The position numbers were made by a program, and so were the translations under genes. A stretch of 64,000 nucleotides of DNA. Origin: Flavobacterium frigoritolerans. Its GTDB lineage: Bacteria > Bacteroidota > Bacteroidia > Flavobacteriales > Flavobacteriaceae. The stretch's first letter is position 1. The number at the start of each line of letters is the position of its first letter. The notes beneath the pieces were generated by a model. That model worked only from the letters and a program-made list of their open reading frames with translations. It did not search any database and was not told where the DNA came from. This document shows positions 36,289 through 45,056 of this stretch, piece by piece. The stretch covers positions 1-64,000 of the forward strand of contig NZ_JAOZEV010000014.1 in NCBI RefSeq assembly GCF_025847275.1, written 5' to 3'.

Positions 36289-37350
36289 TTATAATTTAAC
36301 TTTTACTTTAATTGGATTGTCATTCTTTAATGACATTACACCACTTGTTATAACGGTATCTCCCTTTTTTAAACCTGAAAGAATCAAAATAGATGCATCA
36401 GTTCGTGTAGCTGTTTCTACCATAACTTCTTTGGCTTTACCAAAATTTGAGATAAAAACTTTTTTACCATTTTGTACTGGTATAATTGCTTCGGTAGGTA
36501 CTACAATAGCGTCTTTTATGATATCTAATGGTAGTTTTACATCAGCAAACGTTCCTGGAAATAATTTACCATCTTTATTTTCAGCAATAGCTCTAATTTG
36601 AAGCGTTCTTGTTTCTACAGCAACTTCTGGCTCTATAGCATAAATTTTTGCTGTATATAATGTATTTGATCCTGAAACACTAAAGGTTATAATTGAATTA
36701 TCTCTTACCTGACTTGCGTATTTCTCTGGAATCGAGAATGTAATTTTTAGTTTACTTGTATTAACCAATTTGGCTACCAAAACTGTTGGGGTAATATAAG
36801 TACCTGGAGAAATAGAACGCAATCCTATTTTTCCAGAAAATGGAGCTTTTACAGCAGTTTTTGCAATTTGTGCACGTATCAATTGGCTTTGTGCTTGTGC
36901 AGAAGCATAATCAGCTTTTGCAACATCGTATTCTTCCTGACTAATAGCTTCTTTTTGTAAAAGTAATTTAGCTCTTCTTGCATTTTCTGCAGCCAGACTT
37001 TCTTTGGTAGTAGCCTGTTTTAACTGAGCTTTTAATTCTAAATCATTTACTTTAAAAAGTACCTGACCTTTAGTTACATTACTCCCTTCATTGAAATAAA
37101 TACCTTCGACTATTCCCGAAACTTCACTTCTAATTTCTACTTGCTCATTAGCTTCAATAGATCCAGATAAGGATAGATTATTATCAAAAGTCTGCGTATC
37201 TACTACAATACCTGAAACTGTAATTGGATTGTTTTTACTGTTTTGACCTTTTGATTCGTCATTCTTATTTTTATTGGATACAATTCGGTAGGCAATAAAT
37301 CCTCCTATTCCGATTATTAGCAAGGCATAAACTAGGTTCTTTATTTTCAT
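36289..37350 (-). CDS. RND efflux periplasmic adaptor (membrane fusion protein)
   Basis: This 353-residue protein has a single N-terminal membrane anchor (about 6-25). The biotinyl-lipoyl-like halves are GSIEANEQVEIRSEVSGIVEGIYFNEGSNVTKGQVLFKV and VKAPFSGKIGLRSISPGTYITP. They flank a short alpha-hairpin (about 105-165; AENARRAKLLLQKEAISQEEYD) and are followed by beta-barrel and membrane-proximal domains. It links the pump to TolC. It is the first gene of the efflux operon. The upstream region contains TAGTTTTG (37430-37423) and TAAATTTG (37410-37403), both fitting the -7 consensus. No regulator gene is adjacent. Confidence 0.93.
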   Translation of the reverse strand: MKIKNLVYALLIIGIGGFIAYRIVSNKNKNDESKGQNSKNNPITVSGIVVDTQTFDNNLSLSGSIEANEQVEIRSEVSGIVEGIYFNEGSNVTKGQVLFKVNDLELKAQLKQATTKESLAAENARRAKLLLQKEAISQEEYDVAKADYASAQAQSQLIRAQIAKTAVKAPFSGKIGLRSISPGTYITPTVLVAKLVNTSKLKITFSIPEKYASQVRDNSIITFSVSGSNTLYTAKIYAIEPEVAVETRTLQIRAIAENKDGKLFPGTFADVKLPLDIIKDAIVVPTEAIIPVQNGKKVFISNFGKAKEVMVETATRTDASILILSGLKKGDTVITSGVMSLKNDNPIKVKVKL

Positions 37351-38008
37351 AAGATTTTTGGTAAAACTAGAATTAATAGATTTTGGTTTTTAAGTGAATT
37401 CACAAATTTAGTTTTTTGCATCCAAAACTAAATGCCTTATCTTTATATTTAACAGTTGTATGTACAAATATTAATATTTTAATTAAAGAAAGACAAAAAG
37501 AGGCAGAATTACAATTGTACTAAGACTTAGTTCTCGAAGAAAGGTTTAACAGGATAATCAAAAAAAAAAAAATCTTTTTAGGCTAAAAGTTGCAAAGGCA
37601 CTGAACCACTAAGATTTAAAAGAAGAAAATAGTGGCTTTTTTTGATTGTATCTCTTGATATATAGCAATAGAGTATATACACAACCCGTTGATTGCATTT
37701 ACTTCGTCTTCTCGCTTAGCTCGGCTTGCAAAATTTCATTTAAAACATAGGTTTTATTTGTGAAAAAGAAAACAAAAAGAAATACATTTCTTTCACAAAG
37801 CTAGTTATGTGCATTTAAAACAAGTATAACGCCTTTTTGAGTGTGCAAAACCTATGTTTCTTTGTATTAAAATTAATTGCACCCAACGGGTTATACTCAA
37901 TTTGTTTTATCTTAATCTAAACTTAACCGCAAAGAATACAATCCCGATTGCTATCGGAACTAAGAGCCTTTAAACCTTAGCGCCTCAGAACCTTAGTCAC
38001 TTAAAAAA
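37351..38008. other. Long intergenic region rich in repeats
   Basis: This 658-bp gap between the efflux operon and recG holds, from left to right: the adaptor promoter region, an AT-rich stretch, a relic of the GCAAAGGCACTGAACCACTAAG type (about 37590-37615), copy B of the dispersed repeat (37671-37898), and a run of AACCTTAGCGCCTCAGAACC words (37922-38005) directly behind recG. No coding frame or RNA gene is evident. Confidence 0.7.
37671..37898 (+). repeat. Dispersed intergenic repeat, copy B
   Basis: This 228-bp element is bounded by inverted ends. The left end reads GAGTATA, a short insertion, then ACCCGTTG; the right end reads CAACGGGTTATACTC. A second inner pair, AACATAGGTTTT and AAAACCTATGTT, is nested inside. 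Its order of words matches copy A (1540-1725) in the same orientation and copy C (43582-43788) in reverse complement; the segment ATTTCTTTCA to AGTTATGT is shared with copy C. Confidence 0.8.
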
Positions 38009-40117
38009 CTAGCTAATATAATTCCAGATATTCTTTTTCTTAGTTAACTCTATAAATACAGCTTTTAAGATAGCGTTTTCAGGTTTTTGTAATGGTGCAT
38101 CTTCTTTAAGAATCATTAAAGCATAATTTCTAGCCAGTGACAAAATATCACGATCTCGAACAATATCGGCTATTTGAAGATTTAAAACCCCACTTTGTTG
38201 CGTTCCCATTAAATCACCAGGTCCGCGAAGTTTTAAATCAACCTCGGCAATTTGAAAACCATCATTGGTTTGTACCATCGTTTCCATTCTTGTTTTACTG
38301 TCAGAGCTTAATTTATGGGAAGTCATTAATATACAATAACTCTGTTCGGCACCACGACCAACACGGCCTCGTAATTGATGTAATTGCGAAAGTCCAAAAC
38401 GTTCTGCACTTTCTATAATCATTACACTCGCATTTGGTACGTTTACTCCAACCTCGATAACAGTTGTAGCAACCATTATATTTGTTTTACCTTCAGAAAA
38501 GCGTTTCATTTCCGAATCTTTATCTGCAGGTTTCATTTTTCCATGAAGAATAGAAATCGAATAATCGGGTAGGGGAAAATCACGAGAAATACTCTCATAA
38601 CCATCCATTAAATCCTTGAAATCCATTTTTTCTGATTCTTGAATCAATGGATATACGATATAAATTTGTCTGCCTAAAGCAATTTCATCGCGCAGGAATT
38701 TCCAGACTTTCAATCGGTTACTATCATAACGATGAACAGTTTGAATTGGTTTACGTCCCGGTGGCAACTCGTCAATTACTGAAATATCTAAATCACCATA
38801 TAAACTCATTGCCAAAGTTCTAGGAATAGGAGTAGCAGTCATAACCAAGACATGTGGCGGAATTTCGTTCTTTTTCCATAATTTAGAACGTTGCTCTACT
38901 CCAAAACGATGTTGCTCATCGATTACAGCTAATCCTAAATTTTTAAACTTAACCTTATCTTCCAATAAAGCGTGCGTGCCTATTAAAATATGTAAACTAC
39001 CATTTTCTAATTCTTCATAAATCACTCTTCTCGCAGCGATTTTAGTAGATCCTGTTAGTATTTTTATATTGATATTTAATGTTGCTGCTAATTCTGACAA
39101 TCCTATAAAATGCTGATTGGCTAAGATTTCTGTTGGAGCCATCAGACAAGCCTGAAAACCGTTATCAAGTGCCAATAACATACTCATAAAAGCAACGATT
39201 GTTTTTCCAGAACCTACATCTCCCTGCAATAATCGATTCATTTGGGCATTACTTCCCATGTCAATGCGAATTTCCTTAACCACCCTTTTTTGAGCATTCG
39301 TAAGTTCAAAAGGCAAGTGGTTCTGATAAAATACATTAAAATATTCACCTACTTTTGTAAACGGATGCCCTTTGATTTTATGCTTTCTAATCAGATTCTT
39401 AGTTATCAGCTGTAGCTGAATATAAAATAATTCCTCAAATTTTAACCGGTATTGGGCTTTCGCCAAAGTATCTGTGCTTTTTGGGAAATGTATATTAAAT
39501 AAAGCGGCTCTTTTAGGAATCAGTTTTAATTCGTTTGTTAAATAATCAGGTAATGTTTCTGTAAACAAAGCTTGTGTTTCCAGAAATAGCTGCTGCATGA
39601 GCTTGTTAATTACACGATTTGAAATACCTCTGTTTGTCAAGGTTTCTGTTGATGGATAAACGGGTTGCATTGCTGAACGCAGACTTTGCTCATGCTCAGC
39701 CATTAATTCAATCTCTGGATGCGCCATACTAAACTGACTGCCATACAAACTGCACTTTCCAAAAATCACACAAACTTCGTTGAGTTTTAAACTTTCACGA
39801 ATCCATTTGTGTCCTTGAAACCAGTTTAGGTCTAACTGTCCGGTATCATCAACAAAAGTTGCAACTAATCGCTTTTTGTTCTTTGCAAATTCAACCGTTT
39901 TTATATTGATGATTTTACCAATAATCTGAACTTCTGAACCTGTATTTTGTAATTCGTTAATCTTATAATATCGAGTCCTGTCTATATATCTATTCGGGAA
40001 AAAGTTAACCAAATCTATATATTTATGAATCCCCAATTCCTTACGAAGCAATTCGCCCCGATTAGGACCAACACCTTTTAAATATTCGATAGGAGTTTGA
40101 AGAAGATTATAAGACAT
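38009..40117 (-). CDS. recG: ATP-dependent DNA helicase RecG
   Basis: This 702-residue protein has an N-terminal wedge/OB domain (about 1-240; LKGVGPNRGELLRKELGI) that grips branched DNA. The superfamily 2 helicase core follows: LLQGDVGSGKTIVAFMSML (Walker A), DEQHRFGVEQR (Walker B with the RecG/UvrA-type DEQH), motif III VMTATPIPRTLAM and motif VI QLRGRVGRG. It regresses stalled forks and processes recombination intermediates. It is a single gene. A perfect 19-bp-arm hairpin stands just before its start codon. Confidence 0.95.
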   Translation of the reverse strand: MSYNLLQTPIEYLKGVGPNRGELLRKELGIHKYIDLVNFFPNRYIDRTRYYKINELQNTGSEVQIIGKIINIKTVEFAKNKKRLVATFVDDTGQLDLNWFQGHKWIRESLKLNEVCVIFGKCSLYGSQFSMAHPEIELMAEHEQSLRSAMQPVYPSTETLTNRGISNRVINKLMQQLFLETQALFTETLPDYLTNELKLIPKRAALFNIHFPKSTDTLAKAQYRLKFEELFYIQLQLITKNLIRKHKIKGHPFTKVGEYFNVFYQNHLPFELTNAQKRVVKEIRIDMGSNAQMNRLLQGDVGSGKTIVAFMSMLLALDNGFQACLMAPTEILANQHFIGLSELAATLNINIKILTGSTKIAARRVIYEELENGSLHILIGTHALLEDKVKFKNLGLAVIDEQHRFGVEQRSKLWKKNEIPPHVLVMTATPIPRTLAMSLYGDLDISVIDELPPGRKPIQTVHRYDSNRLKVWKFLRDEIALGRQIYIVYPLIQESEKMDFKDLMDGYESISRDFPLPDYSISILHGKMKPADKDSEMKRFSEGKTNIMVATTVIEVGVNVPNASVMIIESAERFGLSQLHQLRGRVGRGAEQSYCILMTSHKLSSDSKTRMETMVQTNDGFQIAEVDLKLRGPGDLMGTQQSGVLNLQIADIVRDRDILSLARNYALMILKEDAPLQKPENAILKAVFIELTKKKNIWNYIS

Positions 40118-40514
40118 TCTTAATTATTAGTTTATTCAGATTTAAGAATTGTTAGATTATCCAGTTTTGTTAATCTAACAATTCTTAAATCATTAAAATA
40201 TTTATAAAAAGCGAAGATAGATTTTAATTAGGAAAATAGAAAATACAATTGTTTTGAAAAAGTTAAATGCTATCATTTAGAGTAAGAAAGAATCATTTAT
40301 CTATCTCACAAAAGAAACAGACAACTCTACAAACCCCATATTTTAAGAATAAATTTCTTAAAAAAGTTTCTTTTAGTAAGTTTTTTATACGAAAGAAAAT
40401 ACTTATTTTTGAAAAACTCTAGAGGAAGAGCTAATTAATTCAATAATAAATTCTTCTCTCAACATTATTTGAGATGAAGAATTATAATATAAAATTACTG
40501 CTGAAATAAAAATT
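40118..40514. other. Intergenic region between recG and a divergent membrane-protein gene
   Basis: This 397-bp stretch has no gene. It contains the long hairpin at 40141-40189 near recG and a TATTTTTG (-7-like) element at 40404-40411 that may drive the plus-strand gene starting at 40515. The rest is AT-rich DNA in which I see no further structure. Confidence 0.55.
40141..40189. other. Perfect 19-bp inverted repeat upstream of recG
   Basis: The arm TTTAAGAATTGTTAGATTA at 40141-40159 is exactly repeated in reverse complement at 40171-40189 around an 11-base loop. It lies 24 bases before the recG start codon on the minus strand, so it would fold in the recG leader or mark a terminator-like or repeat relic. 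No T run follows on the minus strand. Confidence 0.7.
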
Positions 40515-41045
40515 ATGCAAAGGCTTCCTTACCACATTTACCTAAATAAAAAAACAATTATAATCCGTTTTATTTTATTTCTATCGCTCTTATTAATTGC
40601 AGTTTGGATGTTATGGCATAATACAAAACAGTTTTATGACGGTCAAAGTTTTCATCCAGAGGTACTGTTTTTATCTCCTTTTATGATTATTGGAATGCTC
40701 TTTTATACAATAAGAGAAGTGCGCTTATTTGATAATAATGAAATACAAATAACGCTTAATCATAAAGGAATTATTTTTTACGGAAAATACTTCATTGAAA
40801 TTGGAGTAGTAAATTGGGAAGACATAACAAGATGTGTTGAAACAAAGGAACAATACGACACTATATTAAATATAATTGTTCATCAACCAGATATTTATAT
40901 AAATAAAATTCAAAATAAAAAGTACCGCAAAAAAGTAGAAACTTACTGCAACGAAAATGGTAATGTCTTATTATGGATAAATGCAAGGCTTTTGAATTGT
41001 GATCTTACGGAATTAAAAAGAAACATTTTTCAAATGATAGATTAA
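40515..41045 (+). CDS. Membrane protein of the STM3941-like group
   Basis: This 176-residue protein has two closely spaced hydrophobic segments (about 14-34 and 47-64) followed by a soluble domain of alternating strands (EIQITLNHKGIIFYGKYFIEIGVVNWEDITRC) resembling the PH-like cores of STM3941-family proteins. Its role is unknown. The gene is followed 71 bases later by a zinc-ribbon membrane protein on the same strand, so the two may be co-transcribed. The family name is from resemblance in layout and is only moderately secure. Confidence 0.65.
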   Translation: MQRLPYHIYLNKKTIIIRFILFLSLLLIAVWMLWHNTKQFYDGQSFHPEVLFLSPFMIIGMLFYTIREVRLFDNNEIQITLNHKGIIFYGKYFIEIGVVNWEDITRCVETKEQYDTILNIIVHQPDIYINKIQNKKYRKKVETYCNENGNVLLWINARLLNCDLTELKRNIFQMID

Positions 41046-41116
41046 GACAAAGAATACAAATAACTAAGATTAAGCAATTATTTGCTATTTAATAACCCCC
41101 TAAACTAATTAACAAA

Positions 41117-41896
41117 ATGATTTACGTTTACGAAATTGTAACAAAGCCTTTAACTTCAAAAATTATTTCTGAAGAAATCTGTCCAGTATGTAATAAAAAT
41201 GAATGTATCGAATTAACATTGTATATGCGTTATACCACTTTGGTTATCCCTTTCTTTGGAATGGGAAGGAAAACAGGAGTAGTTTGTACCAATTGCGGTG
41301 AAGTTTTAAAAAACCCTGATGTATCTGTATTTGCAAAGAAAAAATACTCAGCCAATATAGAAGCTGAGATTAAGCAGATTAGAAATAATTACAAAAGAAC
41401 CTTATGGCAGTTATTATACCCATGGTCATTTTGTATTGTATTGCCATTAATCGTTTTAATTGCATTAGGATATAATAAGATTAATAACAAATCAATTGAG
41501 AAAAAGTCTGAGGAGTATGCTGCATTAATTACTAATCCGCAATCTGGAGATATTTACAAATCAACATGGTCTCAAGAAAATAGCCAGTTGCAAGGTGCAT
41601 TGGTGAAACTAATACGAATTGATGCTGATACGATGTATGTTATTCGTAGTAAAGAAATGATTCCTATGAGTTTTTCTAAAGCAGAATGGGATAAACTTTC
41701 TTCTAATGCCGATGCATTCGATTCTAAAGAGTACAAAGTAAAGAAATTTACAGATTTAAATGGAGACAATTTTGGGCAGTTTTTCATGTACAATAAAGAT
41801 GATAATGGTAAAATAACTCCAAAATATTTGGGAGCAATACTTAATAATAATGCTGCAATGGATTTAAATTTTGAAACGATTGAACGAGCAAAATAA
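41117..41896 (+). CDS. Zinc-ribbon membrane protein
   Basis: This 259-residue protein has an N-terminal zinc ribbon formed by CPVC and CTNC pairs (about 22-25 and 57-60). A single transmembrane segment lies at about 102-121 (FCIVLPLIVLIALGY), followed by a C-terminal domain of about 135 residues rich in Lys/Asp/Ser that should face the periplasm. No family function was recognised. It may be a membrane sensor or scaffold. A 15-bp-arm hairpin follows the stop. Confidence 0.7.
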   Translation: MIYVYEIVTKPLTSKIISEEICPVCNKNECIELTLYMRYTTLVIPFFGMGRKTGVVCTNCGEVLKNPDVSVFAKKKYSANIEAEIKQIRNNYKRTLWQLLYPWSFCIVLPLIVLIALGYNKINNKSIEKKSEEYAALITNPQSGDIYKSTWSQENSQLQGALVKLIRIDADTMYVIRSKEMIPMSFSKAEWDKLSSNADAFDSKEYKVKKFTDLNGDNFGQFFMYNKDDNGKITPKYLGAILNNNAAMDLNFETIERAK

Positions 41897-41904
41897 AAAA
41901 CATA

Positions 41905-41954
41905 ATATCAGTAGCTTTTAGGATTCTAAATAGTTTTAGAAAAGCTACTGATAT
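41905..41954 (+). terminator. Hairpin behind the zinc-ribbon gene
   Basis: ATATCAGTAGCTTTT (41905-41919) pairs exactly with AAAAGCTACTGATAT (41940-41954). The stem is strong, but on the plus strand no T run follows; a T-rich flank exists for the minus strand. Termination is therefore likely but not typical. Confidence 0.55.
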
Positions 41955-42104
41955 CTTGATAAAATAAGAATCTATCATTTACTGAGGCAAAAGAAAAACT
42001 TCAACAAAAATTCGTTCAATTTTTATTGAAATTTATTATCGAAACTTATTAGTAATTGGCAACTATTTTTAAATCACTCTAGGTTTTAATTATAATTGAA
42101 TCTT

Positions 42105-42112
42105 TATCTTTG
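42105..42112 (+). promoter_or_regulatory. -7 promoter element of the DUF1697 gene
   Basis: TATCTTTG fits TAnnTTTG exactly and places the transcription start near 42119, so the ATG at 42131 rather than 42110 is the start. A good TTG at -33 is not evident. Confidence 0.5.
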
Positions 42113-42130
42113 AACAATAAATTAAAACAA

Positions 42131-42685
42131 ATGACAACTCATCTCGCATTACTTCGTGGTATCAATGTTTCTGGACACAACATGATAAAAATGGAAGCTT
42201 TAAAAACTACTTTAGAAAATATAGGTTTTCAAAATGTACAAACTTACATTCAGTCAGGAAATGTTTTTGTCGATACTGATGAAGACAATGCATCAAAAGT
42301 TGGTTTTTTAATCAAACAGGAAATATTTAAAGTTTTTGGACACGAAGTACCAATTGTTGTTATTAGCAAAGAAGATTTAGAAGCTTCTTTTAAAAACAAT
42401 CCCTATTTAAAAGAAAAAGACGCAGACATTAAAAAATTATATGTGGCTTTTGTATCGATAGCATTGCGAAGCGAAAGTATCAATGATTTAAAAATTAGTC
42501 AATTTAAGCCTGACGAAGCTAGTATTGATGGCAATAGAATATTCATTAAATATGCTGTTGGGGCTGGAAAAACTAGATTTGATCAAAAGTATATCGAGAA
42601 AAAATTAAATGTAACAGCAACTATCAGAAACTGGAATACTGTAACGCAATTATTAAAAATATACGAAGAAAGGCAAGAGGCATGA
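42131..42685 (+). CDS. DUF1697 family protein
   Basis: This is a 184-residue protein from the ATG at 42131 (MTTHLALLRGINVSGHNMIKM), the standard family start. An ATG 21 bases upstream follows a perfect TATCTTTG -7 element (42105-42112) too closely to be used. DUF1697 proteins have a ferredoxin-like fold with the repeated pattern LRGINV...LGFQNVQTYIQSGNVFV and a VGAGKTRFDQKYIEKKLNVTATIRNWNTV ending. The function is unknown. Its stop overlaps the next gene's ATG by four bases. Confidence 0.85.
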   Translation: MTTHLALLRGINVSGHNMIKMEALKTTLENIGFQNVQTYIQSGNVFVDTDEDNASKVGFLIKQEIFKVFGHEVPIVVISKEDLEASFKNNPYLKEKDADIKKLYVAFVSIALRSESINDLKISQFKPDEASIDGNRIFIKYAVGAGKTRFDQKYIEKKLNVTATIRNWNTVTQLLKIYEERQEA

Positions 42686-43164
42686 AAATAATTCTAAGAT
42701 CATCTTTTGTAATTTTACTATTACTTGCTGTAAGTTGTAAAAAAGAAATAGCGCCTCAAAATAGCATTATTTTAAAAGACGAAACAGAAAGCATTCTTAC
42801 AAACGATGAAAAAGAACCTGAAGACGCAAGTGATAAAACCAACCAAGAAGACTTCAATCATTTCTTTAGGTTATTTAATCATGATGCTGTATTTCAAATA
42901 AGTAGAGTTAATTTTCCATTGAAAGTAAAAATCAATAATGATGACTTAGAACTAGTTGATTACATAATTCCTAAAGAGAAATACACATCTATTGACTTGG
43001 ATAAAAAACCTGAAGAAAGAGGATATAAACAACAACTAATTCTAAAAAAAGACAAAGCAGTTATTCAACAACGCGGAATCGATAATGGAATTTTTATAGA
43101 TTATTTTTTTGAGAAAAAAGATGGGAAATGGCAACTTGTAACTTGGGTTGATATTTCAACTTAA
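42682..43164 (+). CDS. Hypothetical lipoprotein
   Basis: This 160-residue protein has the lipoprotein signal MKIILRSSFVILLLLAVSCKK (lipobox Cys19). A highly charged linker (about 30-65, many Glu/Asp/Lys) leads to a domain of about 95 residues (FFRLFNHDAVFQISRVNFPLK, then IDYFFEKKDGKWQLVTW) resembling DUF4348-type lipoproteins of Bacteroidota, though this is uncertain. It is translationally coupled to the DUF1697 gene by an ATGA overlap. Confidence 0.7.
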   Translation: MKIILRSSFVILLLLAVSCKKEIAPQNSIILKDETESILTNDEKEPEDASDKTNQEDFNHFFRLFNHDAVFQISRVNFPLKVKINNDDLELVDYIIPKEKYTSIDLDKKPEERGYKQQLILKKDKAVIQQRGIDNGIFIDYFFEKKDGKWQLVTWVDIST

Positions 43165-43168
43165 TACA

Positions 43169-43561
43169 TCAATTAAGAACTGGAATTGCTGTTTTCTTCA
43201 AATAAATAGTATCCGCATTATGAACAGCGCCTTTTCTCATTCCGCCACCAAAAGGATTATGTAAATCAATAGATTTCTTTTCGTAACCATCTTTATAAAT
43301 AACTTCATTAACATGTAGTGGAGGAGCTTCATATCCCACAAAAGTAAATTGAGAATACCTCATTTCTTTTAAATTAAAGTAACCCATTGCATTAGTTAAA
43401 CTTTCTCCTACCTTACAATTTACAATAGGTGTATTAGTACTTTCATCATAAATATAGCCCATAATTTGTGGTCTTTTACATCTGCTTACCAAGCAACTTT
43501 GAAATAAAAATGCAATAACAATTAAGGTAACTAGTATTCCATATTTTCTTAAATTAGACAT
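43169..43561 (-). CDS. Small lipoprotein with carboxypeptidase-regulatory-like fold
   Basis: This is a 130-residue protein from the ATG at 43561; a GTG six bases upstream is possible. MSNLRKYGILVTLIVIAFLFQSCLV gives a lipobox Cys near residue 23. The mature part, MGYIYDESTNTPIVNCKVGESLTNAMGYFNLKEM, is the start of a beta-sandwich like those of CarboxypepD_reg proteins, with the usual G-Y-F-x-L strand. It is convergent with the preceding lipoprotein gene with only four bases between the stops. Function is unknown. Confidence 0.65.
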   Translation of the reverse strand: MSNLRKYGILVTLIVIAFLFQSCLVSRCKRPQIMGYIYDESTNTPIVNCKVGESLTNAMGYFNLKEMRYSQFTFVGYEAPPLHVNEVIYKDGYEKKSIDLHNPFGGGMRKGAVHNADTIYLKKTAIPVLN

Positions 43562-43581
43562 ATTCACTTATGTTTACTTTT

Positions 43582-43788
43582 CAACACCACAATGGTGTAA
43601 TTAATTTTAACATATAGCAACATAGATTTTTGTACTTTTAAAAAAGGTGTTTCACTTAATTTAAATGTACATAGCTAACTATATGAAAGAAATATTTTCT
43701 TTTTATCTTCTTTTGAGTTCTATTTTACACATAAAATCTATGTTCTTATGTGTTTAGATGAAATTTTATGCATTACGCACCCAGCAGT
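43582..43788 (-). repeat. Dispersed intergenic repeat, copy C
   Basis: This element of about 207 bp lies in reverse orientation relative to copies A and B. It carries the paired words ACATAGATTTTT (43620-43631) and AAAATCTATGTTC (43733-43745) and the outer GCACCCAGCAG end (43777-43787). Its middle matches copy B (ATTTCTTTCA to AGCTATGTACAT on the minus strand) and its flank AATTAATTTTAA matches copy B next to the CCTATGTT arm. No coding frame is present. Confidence 0.75.
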
Positions 43789-43810
43789 TTTTAAATAATT
43801 AAATCAGCCT

Positions 43811-44503
43811 TTATTGCTCTAGATTTTTAATCATTTCATCTGCCATTGGTGTATTCATTCGGCGTAATTCACTAATTACAAGCTGTTTTTGCTCATCACT
43901 CATCACAGGAATTGGTTTTACAAATTGTTCTTGAGGAGCTTCTTTATAAAACATAGCATCAGTCCATTCGTTTCTAACACCGTCGATAACAAGATGAATA
44001 CGATCTTGTGTTCCTCTATTGGCAACCGAATGTGTAAAATTAGCATCTATATACCAACATTCACCTTCATTCATAATCAAGCGAGTACCATCCAGAATAA
44101 ATTCAACATCGCTATTTGTAATTATCGGAATATGCAATCGAAAAGAATCATCTTCATATCCCAAACAATTATCACTATGCGGCTTAACTTCAGCACCTAC
44201 AGCCAACTGTAACAATCGCACAGCTGTTTTCTCAAATAAAAAACCATCTAATATTTCTTTAAAATAGGTACAGGAATTTAAAATTTCGGTAGCAACTAGT
44301 TTTTCATTATTAGTAGGTGAAGCATAAATAGCATCCGATTTACCGTTTTGAGACATTAAAGCAATCGAATTCCATTTTCCTGAGTAACAATCTGTATTGT
44401 AATGATCAATCCAATTTTCGTTTATAATCTTTTTTAGATCATTTTGTAGTTTTTCTGAATCAAATACAATTGGAAACTTTATAGAGCGTACTAATTTATC
44501 CAT
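43811..44503 (-). CDS. Aspartyl/asparaginyl beta-hydroxylase-like 2OG-Fe(II) oxygenase
   Basis: This 230-residue cytoplasmic protein has a JmjC-like/Asp_Arg_Hydrox core. The iron ligands are probably the His of VKPHSDNCLGYEDDSFRLHIPI and the His of WYIDANFTHSVANRGTQDRIHLVID, with the Arg of the latter region binding 2-oxoglutarate. Family members hydroxylate peptides or small molecules. It starts three bases after the stop of an HEAGH protein gene, so the two are coupled. No substrate peptide gene is evident. Confidence 0.82.
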   Translation of the reverse strand: MDKLVRSIKFPIVFDSEKLQNDLKKIINENWIDHYNTDCYSGKWNSIALMSQNGKSDAIYASPTNNEKLVATEILNSCTYFKEILDGFLFEKTAVRLLQLAVGAEVKPHSDNCLGYEDDSFRLHIPIITNSDVEFILDGTRLIMNEGECWYIDANFTHSVANRGTQDRIHLVIDGVRNEWTDAMFYKEAPQEQFVKPIPVMSDEQKQLVISELRRMNTPMADEMIKNLEQ

Positions 44504-44506
44504 AAT

Positions 44507-45013
44507 TTATTCTCTTATCCATTTTATCATTTTAGGAAATGCTTCTTTTCCTTCTTTTGCTGCTCGTTCTTCCCCTAAAGCCAATCCAGCCCATTCAAGA
44601 AAAGGTAAACCAATATAAACTTTATCATTAAAATTGGATATTAGCCACTCTGAATCATTTTTATATCCATTAGAATGAAATACAAGCTCTAAAGGCAATT
44701 CTAAGTGTTTTGCTGCTGCAAAAGACCAAAGGATTGCTGCAATTTCTTCGCCTTCAGTTGGCCAATCAGTAGCTATTTCATCAGTTTCTATTAATTTTCT
44801 ATTAGCAGTAGGAGTAACCGCCAAATGTCCCGCTTCATGTAGAATATCCCCTGGATATAACATTTTTTTATAGTCAATATAAACACAACTTGCTCCTAAA
44901 GATAATCCCGGCAAGAAAGTTTCATCTAATTCTTTTTCAATAACTTTAATTCCTATTTCATCCAAGAAAAATATAATCTTTTCTACTTCTAAGCTTTTTT
45001 CTTTTACATGCAT
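44507..45013 (-). CDS. Hypothetical protein with HEAGH metallopeptidase-like motif
   Basis: This 168-residue soluble protein contains ILHEAGHLAV (His-Glu-x-x-His, about 58-62), the zinc-binding motif of many metallopeptidases. A glutamate-rich segment downstream (ATDWPTEGEEIAAILWSFAAA) could supply a third ligand. No signal peptide is present. It is probably co-transcribed with the hydroxylase gene that follows and lies 43 bases from the PP-loop gene. Peptidase activity is inferred from the motif only. Confidence 0.7.
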   Translation of the reverse strand: MHVKEKSLEVEKIIFFLDEIGIKVIEKELDETFLPGLSLGASCVYIDYKKMLYPGDILHEAGHLAVTPTANRKLIETDEIATDWPTEGEEIAAILWSFAAAKHLELPLELVFHSNGYKNDSEWLISNFNDKVYIGLPFLEWAGLALGEERAAKEGKEAFPKMIKWIRE

Positions 45014-45056
45014 AGGAATAAGTTTTAAAATTAAATTTACAAATTATGTTTTTAGT

